Source of the DNA: Syntrophobacterales bacterium
Lineage (GTDB): Bacteria > Desulfobacterota > Syntrophobacteria > BM002
Direction: 5' to 3'
Assembly: GCA_030601545.1 (NCBI GenBank)
Contig: JAUVTM010000016.1
Location: 1 to 15,112, forward strand
Length of the DNA: 15,112 nucleotides
A program made the position numbers and the translations under genes. Positions 7,419-14,042 of the stretch are shown here, one piece after another; the first letter of the stretch is position 1; each line of letters starts with the position of its first letter. Below the pieces are notes generated by a model. The model worked only from the letters and a program-made list of their open reading frames with translations. It was not told the DNA's origin and ran no database searches.

Positions 7419-7610
7419 CTGAAAGTTCGGCACAATATAACTTCAGGCAAAGCCATTGAACTCTGACCTAGCCCTAGGGACCAGGTTTTCAAAGGATAAA
7501 GTAAAGACCGGCTTGGCATGGCTTTCGCAGGAGAGATGATCGTGATTCTATCCGGGCTAGCGCCCCTTGTCTTCATTGTTTAGAGCCATATACTCGCCCA
7601 AGAACCGTCA

Positions 7611-7638
7611 TTGACATTTACTTTGCAATGACTAATTT
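7611..7638 (+). promoter_or_regulatory. Candidate ftsH promoter
   Basis: A perfect -35 TTGACA (7611-7616) is followed after 16 nt by TAATTT (7633-7638), a moderate -10. The start would fall near 7645 and leave a leader of about 55 nt. A second TTGACA at 7665-7670 and a TATACT at 7677-7682 are too close together to form one promoter. Confidence 0.45.
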
Positions 7639-7700
7639 GGTATGTTAGTAGTACAGACTAGAAATTGACAATGTAGTATACTGGCTTGAGGAGAAACGAA

Positions 7701-9656
7701 TTGAGCCCTTTCTATAAAAATCTAGCACTCTGGCTGGTCATAAGCTTGATGGTCATCCTGCTTTTCAACATGTTTAACCATCCCAGCCAAAGCAAGCAGG
7801 AGACAAGCTACAGCGAGTTTATCGCCGCCGTCTCTGACGGAGAGGTGACTCAAGTAACCATTCAGGGAAACGACATCTATGGCAAGTACAAAGACGGCAT
7901 TTCTTTTCGAACCTTCGTTCCCAATGATCCCGACCTCATCCGGATGCTACGGGATAAGGGTGTACAGATAACAGCAAAAGCTGCAGAGGAGTCGCCCTGG
8001 TTCATGACGATCCTGATCAGCTGGTTCCCAATGCTCCTGCTGATTGCCGTATGGATCTTTTTTATGCGTCAAATGCAAGCTGGTGGCGGCAAAGCAATGT
8101 CATTTGGAAAAAGCCGGGCACGCCTCGTCTCTGACTCGGCCCGCAAAGTAACCTTCGAGGATGTGGCCGGCATCGAGGAGGCCAAAGCGGAGCTTGAAGA
8201 GATCATTGAATTCCTTCGAGATCCCAAGAAATTCACCAAACTCGGCGGTCGTATTCCCAAGGGTGTACTGCTCGTTGGAGCCCCTGGTACAGGAAAAACC
8301 TTACTGGCCCGAGCCATCGCCGGTGAAGCCGGGGTGCCGTTTTTCAATATAAGCGGCTCCGACTTCGTGGAGATGTTTGTGGGTGTAGGTGCCTCCCGCG
8401 TACGTGATCTCTTCGTTCAGGGGAAAAAACACGCTCCCTGTATCATCTTTATTGATGAAATAGACGCGGTGGGACGACATCGAGGAGCAGGTCTTGGAGG
8501 CGGTCATGACGAGCGGGAACAAACCCTCAATCAGCTTCTGGTGGAAATGGACGGTTTTGAGTCCAATGACGGGGTAATTCTCATATCCGCCACAAACCGC
8601 CCGGATGTGCTGGACCCTGCTTTGCTGAGACCGGGCCGCTTCGACCGCCAGGTGGTGGTGCCGCTTCCTGACCTAAGGGGTCGGGAGGGAATTCTGATGG
8701 TTCATGTCCGCCACACGCCTTTGTCGTCTGATGTGGACCTGAGCGTCGTGGCCCGAGGCTCCCCAGGGTTTTCTGGAGCTGATTTGGAAAATTTGGTCAA
8801 TGAGGCCGCATTGCTCGCAGCTCGGCTCAACAAAGAGATGGTAGAGATGATTGACCTGGAGCGGGCCAAAGACAAGATCCTCATGGGCACTGAGCGCAAG
8901 AGCATGATTATGAGCGAGAAGGAAAAGCGCAACACCGCCTACCATGAGGCGGGGCATGCCCTCGTGTCCAAGTTTCTCCCCGGAACAGACCCGGTCCACA
9001 AGGTAAGCATAATCCCGCGGGGCCGCGCCCTTGGTGTGACCATGACTCTGCCAATCGAGGATCGGTACTCCTATGACGAAGACTACATGCAAAACATTCT
9101 GGCAAAACTCATGGGCGGCCGGGTCGCGGAAGAGCTTGTCTTCAAGCACCGGACCAGCGGTGCCAGTGATGATATAGAAAAAGCCACCGACATAGCCCGC
9201 AAGATGGTAACGGTCTATGGCATGAGCGACTCCATGGGACCAATCGCTTTTGGACAAAAAGAGGAGGCGATCTTTCTCGGCCGAGAGATTGCCCAGCACC
9301 GGGACTACAGTGAGAAGACTGCCATCAAGATTGACGACGAGGTACAGCGCATCGTTGACGAGGCTTATGCAACTGCCAAAGGGATTCTCCGGGAGCATGA
9401 GGACCTTCTCCATAAAGTTGCCGAAACCCTCATCGAAAAGGAAACCCTGGACGGCAAAGAGATCGATGCCATCATAGAGGCAACCAAGCCTGGTCTAGAG
9501 TTCACCCGAACTGTGACCGCCGAAGATGCGGTTGCGGAGGAACGCAGGAAGGCCGGAGGCAGCCAACCTCAACCGGAACCCCAGGAACAGAGCGATCCCG
9601 TTACCGCCAAAGAAACAGACCTTCCCAAGGACAAACTCGGAGAGACCCAGGCGTGA
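7701..9656 (+). CDS. ftsH: ATP-dependent zinc metalloprotease FtsH
   Basis: Membrane-anchored AAA+ protease that degrades misfolded membrane proteins and selected cytoplasmic regulators; 651 residues, a normal length. Order of parts: TM1 (about 8-24), periplasmic domain, TM2 (about 101-122), AAA+ module with Walker A GAPGTGKT (193-200), pore loop MFVG (225-228), Walker B IIFIDEID (248-255) and second region of homology ATNRPDVLDPALLRPGRFDR (297-316), then the protease domain with HEAGH (415-419) and third zinc ligand D491. The C-terminus is a Pro/Gln/Glu-rich tail. The start is a TTG at 7701, placed by GAGGAG eight nt upstream and by the typical FtsH opening SPFYKNLALWLV; an upstream in-frame TTG at 7686 overlaps that ribosome site. 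Its stop overlaps the folP GTG by four nt, so the two are co-translated. Confidence 0.97.
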   Translation: MSPFYKNLALWLVISLMVILLFNMFNHPSQSKQETSYSEFIAAVSDGEVTQVTIQGNDIYGKYKDGISFRTFVPNDPDLIRMLRDKGVQITAKAAEESPWFMTILISWFPMLLLIAVWIFFMRQMQAGGGKAMSFGKSRARLVSDSARKVTFEDVAGIEEAKAELEEIIEFLRDPKKFTKLGGRIPKGVLLVGAPGTGKTLLARAIAGEAGVPFFNISGSDFVEMFVGVGASRVRDLFVQGKKHAPCIIFIDEIDAVGRHRGAGLGGGHDEREQTLNQLLVEMDGFESNDGVILISATNRPDVLDPALLRPGRFDRQVVVPLPDLRGREGILMVHVRHTPLSSDVDLSVVARGSPGFSGADLENLVNEAALLAARLNKEMVEMIDLERAKDKILMGTERKSMIMSEKEKRNTAYHEAGHALVSKFLPGTDPVHKVSIIPRGRALGVTMTLPIEDRYSYDEDYMQNILAKLMGGRVAEELVFKHRTSGASDDIEKATDIARKMVTVYGMSDSMGPIAFGQKEEAIFLGREIAQHRDYSEKTAIKIDDEVQRIVDEAYATAKGILREHEDLLHKVAETLIEKETLDGKEIDAIIEATKPGLEFTRTVTAEDAVAEERRKAGGSQPQPEPQEQSDPVTAKETDLPKDKLGETQA

Positions 9657-10501
9657 ACCGGGCACGCTTTACCATCCACTGCGACGATCAAACCTTGGAG
9701 TTGGGCGAGCGCTCCCTGCTTATGGGGACCATCAACGTTACACCCGATTCATTCTCCGACGGCGACCGTTTCTTTCAAACAGAGCAAGCCATCAAACAGG
9801 GAGAGCTCCTCGCCTTTGAGGGGGCGGATCTCTTGGATGTAGGCGGCGAATCCGCCAGGCCATTTTCTGATCCTGTACCTTTAGAGGAGGAACTGCGGCG
9901 GGTCATCCCGGTTGTAAGTGAACTGGCAAAGCGTACCTCTATTCCCATTTCCATTGACACCTGCAAAGCCGAAGTGGCTCGGGCGGCTTTGGATGCAGGT
10001 GCAACCATGATCAATGATATCAGCGGGCTGCGATTTGATCCGCAGATGGTGCAACTGGCTGCAACTGCAAAGGTTCCGCTCGTTCTTATGCACATGCAGG
10101 GCACCCCACGAACCATGCAGGTCGAGCCGCACTATGGTTCATTGTTTTCCGAAATCATCGCTTTTTTGGAAGAACGCATCCAATTTGCTTGCGCCGGAGG
10201 GGTCTCCCGCGAGCGTATCATTGTTGACCCGGGCATTGGCTTTGGCAAGACCGTAAACCACAATCTGCTGCTAATAAAGCACTTGGATGGTTTGGCCACA
10301 CTCGGGTTACCTATCCTCCTCGGCACTTCACGCAAGTCCTTTATTGGTGCCGTGCTGGACAAGGAAGTCACCGAGCGTGAACCTGGTACATGGGCCACAG
10401 TCTGCGCCGGCATCATCAAAGGAGCCCATATTATCCGAGTCCATGAAGTTGTCACCTGCCGTCAGCTGGCTGATATGACAGACGCTATCATGAACGCCTA
10501 G
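9653..10501 (+). CDS. folP: Dihydropteroate synthase
   Basis: Folate pathway enzyme that joins 4-aminobenzoate to dihydropterin pyrophosphate. The 282-residue TIM barrel shows MGTINVTPDSFSDG (24-37, pyrophosphate/Mg site with N28), GGESARPF (64-71, substrate loop), SIDTCK (100-105), MINDISG (119-125), the LMHMQGTPRTMQ segment (145-156), VDPGIGFGK (191-199), GTSRKS (224-229, K228) and RVHEV (262-266). The GTG start overlaps the ftsH stop in a GTGA junction, which implies translational coupling; no other start fits. The loop reads S-A-R-P-F where E. coli has S-T-R-P-G. I consider this natural variation, not evidence of sulfonamide resistance. A 186-nt repeat-bearing spacer separates it from glmM. 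Confidence 0.96.
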   Translation: MNRARFTIHCDDQTLELGERSLLMGTINVTPDSFSDGDRFFQTEQAIKQGELLAFEGADLLDVGGESARPFSDPVPLEEELRRVIPVVSELAKRTSIPISIDTCKAEVARAALDAGATMINDISGLRFDPQMVQLAATAKVPLVLMHMQGTPRTMQVEPHYGSLFSEIIAFLEERIQFACAGGVSRERIIVDPGIGFGKTVNHNLLLIKHLDGLATLGLPILLGTSRKSFIGAVLDKEVTEREPGTWATVCAGIIKGAHIIRVHEVVTCRQLADMTDAIMNA

Positions 10502-10535
10502 CTCCCTGTGCTATGCGCAGTAGGCAGCAGGAAGG

Positions 10536-10594
10536 CAGAGGTCAGAAATCAGAGGTCAGAGGTCAGAAGTCGGAGGACAGAAGACAGGGCACAG
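10536..10594. repeat. Degenerate 7-bp tandem repeat
   Basis: Eight consecutive heptamers run from 10536 to 10591 in register: CAGAGGT, CAGAAAT, CAGAGGT, CAGAGGT, CAGAAGT, CGGAGGA, CAGAAGA, CAGGGCA, followed by CAG. A period of seven is not a coding period. The repeats occupy the spacer between folP and glmM. Confidence 0.8.
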
Positions 10595-10623
10595 CGGGAG
10601 GAGATGAGCTGTGAGATCCTCCT

Positions 10624-10647
10624 GTGGGAGCGGCTTTTAGCCGCGAT
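10624..10647. repeat. REP-like hairpin before glmM
   Basis: GTGGGAGCGGCTTTTAGCCG, continuing as CGAT, contains the perfect stem GCGGCT-TTT-AGCCGC (10630-10644). The word GTGGGAGCGGC followed by an inverted GCCGCGA is the form of REP sequences dispersed in many proteobacterial genomes. Only one copy is present here. Confidence 0.55.
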
Positions 10648-10687
10648 CTTAGGGTTTGAACGATTTCAACGATTGCAGGGGCGTAAT

Positions 10688-12037
10688 ATGGGCAAGATCT
10701 TCGGAACAGACGGGGTGAGAGGCGTAGCGAACGTCTACCCCATGACAACGGAAATGGCCATGCAGTTGGGGCGGGGCGTAGCGTACGTCTTCAAAAATGA
10801 CAAGCGCCGTCACAAAATCGTTATTGGTAAAGATACCCGACTCTCAGGCTATATGATTGAAAACGCCATAGCCTCAGGCATCTGTTCCATGGGAGTGGAT
10901 GTGCTCCTGGTAGGACCACTTCCTACCCCGGGTATCTCCTTTATCACCAGCAGCATGCGGGCGGATGCCGGTGTGGTCATTTCTGCTTCCCACAATCCTT
11001 TTCAGGACAATGGTATCAAGTTCTTCTCCCGCGACGGTTTCAAGCTCGACGATGAAATTGAGGAAAGAATCGAGGAGCTTATTTTCTCTAATAACATTGA
11101 TCACCTTCGACCAACCGCCGAAGCGGTGGGCAAGGCCTTTCGTGTGGATGATGCTGTGGGCCGGTACGTGGTGTTCTTGAAGAATACCTTCTCTAAGGAT
11201 CTCACTCTGGACGGCATCAAGATTGCGGTGGATTGTGCCAACGGCGCCGCTTACAAGGTTGCGCCCGCTGTTTTCGAGGAATTAGGTGCCAACCTGGTAC
11301 TCACTGGTGTGAAACCGAACGGCTACAACATAAACGACGACTGTGGTAGTGTTTACCCCCAGGTGACTGCTGATCTGGTGAGAGAATCTGGAGCTCAGCT
11401 GGGGATTGCCTTTGATGGAGATGCAGACCGGCTCATTTGTGTGGATGAAAAGGGAGCAGTGGTGGACGGCGACCAGTTGATGGCGATTTTTGCGGCCCGT
11501 ATGCTCAGAGAGAAGCGGCTGAACCACTCCACTCTGGTCACCACCGTCATGAGTAATATGGGATTGGAGGTAACCCTCAAGTCCCTGGGTGCTAGTCTGG
11601 AGCGGACTGCGGTGGGTGACCGTTATGTGGTGGAAAGAATGCGAGCTGGTGGCTTTAACCTGGGTGGTGAACAGTCCGGCCACATCATTTTTCTCGATCA
11701 CAATACCACTGGCGACGGAATTCTTTCCGCCCTCCAGCTCTTGGAGGTTATGCTCACTGAAAACAAGCCCCTGTCCGAACTCGCTGCCATTATGGATCGC
11801 TATCCCCAGCATCTGGTGAACGTCCGAGTCAAAGAGCGCAAACCTCTGGACGAGTTCCCCGAGATTGCCCGTGCCGTGGAAAAGGCCGAAGAAAAGCTAG
11901 GCGATGATGGTCGCCTCCTCATCCGGCCTTCTGGAACTGAGCCCGTGATAAGGGTAATGATTGAAGGGAAAGATCGGGATCTCGTGGTGGAACTGGTTGA
12001 GGAGACCGCAGCCACCATTGAACGAGTAATGTCCTAG
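10688..12037 (+). CDS. glmM: Phosphoglucosamine mutase
   Basis: Cytoplasmic enzyme that converts glucosamine-6-phosphate to glucosamine-1-phosphate on the route to UDP-GlcNAc for peptidoglycan and LPS. The 449-residue product has the usual length. Diagnostic parts are the start MGKIFGTDGVRG, the catalytic phosphoserine loop ISASHNP (98-104, S101), the metal loop DGDADR (243-248), the sugar-binding loop GGEQSGH (326-332) and the phosphate-binding loop RPSGTEP (413-419). The ATG at 10688 has AGGGG about six nt upstream and matches the family N-terminus. An in-frame GTG at 10508 would add about 60 arginine-rich residues encoded by the tandem repeat and is rejected. The TAG stop (12035-12037) takes its G from the first base of the adjacent mobile-element-like repeat. 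Confidence 0.97.
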   Translation: MGKIFGTDGVRGVANVYPMTTEMAMQLGRGVAYVFKNDKRRHKIVIGKDTRLSGYMIENAIASGICSMGVDVLLVGPLPTPGISFITSSMRADAGVVISASHNPFQDNGIKFFSRDGFKLDDEIEERIEELIFSNNIDHLRPTAEAVGKAFRVDDAVGRYVVFLKNTFSKDLTLDGIKIAVDCANGAAYKVAPAVFEELGANLVLTGVKPNGYNINDDCGSVYPQVTADLVRESGAQLGIAFDGDADRLICVDEKGAVVDGDQLMAIFAARMLREKRLNHSTLVTTVMSNMGLEVTLKSLGASLERTAVGDRYVVERMRAGGFNLGGEQSGHIIFLDHNTTGDGILSALQLLEVMLTENKPLSELAAIMDRYPQHLVNVRVKERKPLDEFPEIARAVEKAEEKLGDDGRLLIRPSGTEPVIRVMIEGKDRDLVVELVEETAATIERVMS

Positions 12038-12216
12038 CCCGCATATTTCATGAATTGCCGTAGCGAGACCTTGGAGATGGGTGTGCCACCGGGCAATCGC
12101 AGGGGCTCGGACCCGAGGCGTACTTGAACAGTACGTCGTAGGGTGTGAGTCCCGAGGACACCCGGAAGGACGGCCATATCCACGGTCGCAGTAAATGATT
12201 CATGAAATATGCGGGC
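12037..12216. mobile_element. MITE-like element, 19-bp perfect TIRs
   Basis: The ends GCCCGCATATTTCATGAAT (12037-12055) and ATTCATGAAATATGCGGGC (12198-12216) are perfect inverted repeats, and TA lies directly outside each end (12035-12036 and 12217-12218), as in TA target duplication by IS630/Tc1-type transposases. There is no open frame of useful size inside. The interior has four consecutive hairpins: 12080-12090, 12106-12117, 12119-12135 (CGTACT-TGAAC-AGTACG) and 12141-12163 (GGGTGT...ACACCC). It fills the glmM-coaX gap without harming either gene. The transposase family is inferred, not shown. Confidence 0.8.
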
Positions 12217-12234
12217 TAAAGGTGAACTACTGCC

Positions 12235-13014
12235 ATGTTACTTGCCATTGACATAGGCAATACCAATACCGTCCTGGGCTTGTACCGCGGTGCTGAACTC
12301 ATTACCGACTGGCGGATTCGGACAGAACAGAACATGACCGCCGATGAGTACGGTATTCTGATGCACAACCTCTTTGCAGCCAAGAATGTCCAATTCAAAG
12401 ACGTAACTCAGATGGTGACCTCATGCGTGGTGCCCCCAATGCTCAACACCGTGGTCGAATTCGCCAACAAGTACTTTGACATTGAACCCCTTCTTGTCGG
12501 ACCGGGAATCCGCACCGGCATGCCCATCTACTACGATAACCCCAAGGAGATCGGTGCCGACCGGATTGTCAATGCAGTAGCTGCCTATGAAAAATATAAG
12601 ACCAGTCTGATTATTGTTGATTTCGGCACTGCCACTACCTTCGATTATGTCTCCCCCAAAGGCGAATACTTGGGTGGAGTCATCAGTCCCGGAGTCCTGA
12701 TCTCCTGCGAAGCACTCTTTCAAAAAGCCTCAAAGCTGCCGAGAGTGGAGATCTTCGCCAAACCCAAAGCCGTTCTCACCAAGGACACCATTAGCGCCAT
12801 GAACGTCGGCATAGTATATGGTTATGCCGGTCTAGTGGATGGTATTGTGCGTCGGATCAAAGAGGAGGCCGGTACCAATCCTATGGTGGTGGCCACCGGC
12901 GGCTTGGCCCGTTTAATTTCGGCTGAATCCGAAGAAATTGAACTGGTTGACGACGACCTCACTCTGGAAGGGCTCAGGATCATTTTTGAACGGAATCAGG
13001 GGGAAGATAAATAG
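12235..13014 (+). CDS. coaX: Type III pantothenate kinase
   Basis: First step of coenzyme A synthesis, phosphorylating pantothenate with ATP; the type III enzyme needs a monovalent cation and is not feedback-inhibited by CoA. The 259-residue protein of the ASKHA fold shows the first phosphate motif DIGNTN (6-11), the PPML segment (67-70), GPGIRTGM (89-96), the catalytic GADR (107-110, D109), the second phosphate motif DFGTATT (129-135), GGVISPG (147-153) and the adenosine motif TGGLA (221-225). The ATG has an AAAGGTGA ribosome site (12218-12225) about nine nt upstream, which begins immediately beyond the mobile-element-like repeat. It lies in the same direction as glmM and is probably part of the same transcript if the intervening element does not terminate it. 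Confidence 0.96.
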   Translation: MLLAIDIGNTNTVLGLYRGAELITDWRIRTEQNMTADEYGILMHNLFAAKNVQFKDVTQMVTSCVVPPMLNTVVEFANKYFDIEPLLVGPGIRTGMPIYYDNPKEIGADRIVNAVAAYEKYKTSLIIVDFGTATTFDYVSPKGEYLGGVISPGVLISCEALFQKASKLPRVEIFAKPKAVLTKDTISAMNVGIVYGYAGLVDGIVRRIKEEAGTNPMVVATGGLARLISAESEEIELVDDDLTLEGLRIIFERNQGEDK

Positions 13015-13049
13015 AGGCGGAGACACGGTGACGCGGCGAGAGCAGTATA

Positions 13050-13063
13050 GGCGGGTCCCCGCC
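13050..13063. repeat. GC-rich hairpin in coaX-ldcA spacer
   Basis: GGCGGG-TC-CCCGCC can form a very stable stem (five pairs with a four-nt loop is the realistic form). No T-run follows in either direction, so it is not a standard terminator. The word GCGGGTCCCC also occurs in the tilS-ftsH spacer near 7359. Confidence 0.4.
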
Positions 13064-13130
13064 CGCGAAGTTTGAAGCGTCAAGCCAATTCAGTAAGTCA
13101 AGAAAGCCAGGCCGAGCAAACCCATTTCTC

Positions 13131-14042
13131 ATGACAACTTTAATCAAACCACCCCGACTGCGACCCGGAGACCGGGTGGGCGTATTGGCGCCGGCAAGTC
13201 CCTGTCCAGTCAACGAACTTGAGATTGGCTGCGCCATCTTGGAGAAACTGGGGTTGGAGGTAGTTGTGGACGTGGGAAGCGAGAGCCTTCAGTCCGGCTA
13301 TTTGGCCGGAAGTGACGGATACCGCGCCTCTCGCTTCAACCAATTCGTCCAAGATTCCGAAATAAAAGGCCTGTTTTGCGCTCGGGGCGGGTACGGCTCC
13401 CTGCGTATTCTTCCAGAACTCTCATACGACCGCTTACGATCCACTCCCAAACCATTGGTGGGATTCAGTGACATCACCGCTCTGCTTCTCGCCTGTTACA
13501 GGCAGACCGGCTTGGTTTGCTTCCATGGCCCCACCGTTTCATCCCTGGCCACGGCTGACCAAAACACGGTGGATTCTCTCTGGAAGGCGCTGAGTACCAC
13601 GGAACCCGTGCAGCTGCACTTTCCTGAGGCACTCTGCCTCAAACCGGGGCGTGGTGTGGGAACAGTGCTCGGCGGTAATTTCACCACCCTCAGTCACCTG
13701 CTAGGAACGAGCTTCTTTCCATCCTTTGCTGGCGCAATTCTCTTTCTGGAGGACAGGGGTGAGCCCCCATACAGGATTGACCGCATGTTGACCCAGCTGC
13801 TCCACACCGGTTTCTTCGGCGATATCGCTGGTCTAATTCTGGGCGATTTTTCCGATAGTGGTTCGCACGACGAACTCAATGAATTGGTCCAGGAACGGCT
13901 TGTCTCGACCTCCTTTCCCATACTTTCTGGAGCTCCCATTGGCCACGAGCAACAAAACCTTACCCTACCCCTCGGCCTTCCCGCCACTTTGGACGCAGAA
14001 GCCGGTACGCTAACCTATCACCAAGCGGCCTCAGTACCATGA
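13131..14042 (+). CDS. ldcA: LD-carboxypeptidase, S66 family
   Basis: Cytoplasmic serine peptidase that removes the terminal D-alanine from tetrapeptide muropeptides during peptidoglycan recycling. The 303-residue protein has no signal peptide, as expected. The N-terminus PPRLRPGDRVGVLAPASP is typical. The catalytic serine is in GFSD (111-114, S113), the other two triad residues are E207 in LEDRGE and H272 in GAPIGHE, and RGGYG (85-89) and GGNF (181-184) are conserved family segments. The ATG has no clear ribosome binding site, but the N-terminal match supports it. The stop overlaps the next gene's start (ATGA), indicating translational coupling with a serine hydrolase. Some S66 members are microcin C immunity proteins (MccF), but the housekeeping context favours recycling. 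Confidence 0.92.
   Translation: MTTLIKPPRLRPGDRVGVLAPASPCPVNELEIGCAILEKLGLEVVVDVGSESLQSGYLAGSDGYRASRFNQFVQDSEIKGLFCARGGYGSLRILPELSYDRLRSTPKPLVGFSDITALLLACYRQTGLVCFHGPTVSSLATADQNTVDSLWKALSTTEPVQLHFPEALCLKPGRGVGTVLGGNFTTLSHLLGTSFFPSFAGAILFLEDRGEPPYRIDRMLTQLLHTGFFGDIAGLILGDFSDSGSHDELNELVQERLVSTSFPILSGAPIGHEQQNLTLPLGLPATLDAEAGTLTYHQAASVP

Larger units (their letters stand above)
7135..7700. other. Long tilS-ftsH spacer with repeat debris
   Basis: This 566-nt stretch has no convincing gene. It holds the post-tilS hairpin, three copies of an ACCGCAGAA unit (7232-7262), the inverted pair GAACAAGGAA (7246-7255) and TTCCTTGTTC (7318-7327), and the word TTCGATATT twice (7326-7334 and 7372-7380) plus once as its reverse complement (7263-7271). 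A GC-rich block (about 7346-7368) lies between the two direct copies. Further on are an isolated hairpin (7402-7418) and the probable ftsH promoter. It reads as layered short-repeat insertions between two housekeeping genes. Confidence 0.6.

Noticed and set aside
7402..7425. CRISPR array upstream of ftsH
   Set aside because: Only one repeat-like unit is present; no second copy or spacer periodicity and no cas genes.
7441..7610. Riboswitch in front of ftsH
   Set aside because: I looked for conserved cores such as the c-di-GMP riboswitch and found no match; only short palindromes are present.
7665..7682. TTGACA plus TATACT as an ftsH promoter
   Set aside because: The two hexamers are only six nt apart, and a start from TATACT alone would leave almost no leader.
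8673..9413. 246-residue antisense ORF inside ftsH
   Set aside because: A shadow of ftsH codons; the protein is not recognisable and the sense frame has all catalytic motifs.
9842..9866. FolP substrate loop GGESARPF as a sulfonamide-resistance marker
   Set aside because: The position varies naturally in DHPS; there is no Sul-type insertion or transfer context.
10508..10687. N-terminal extension of GlmM from a GTG
   Set aside because: The extension is arginine-rich, encoded by a 7-bp repeat, and absent from the family; the ATG at 10688 fits.
11282..11812. 176-residue antisense ORF inside glmM
   Set aside because: A complement-strand shadow of glmM with no motif or ribosome site.
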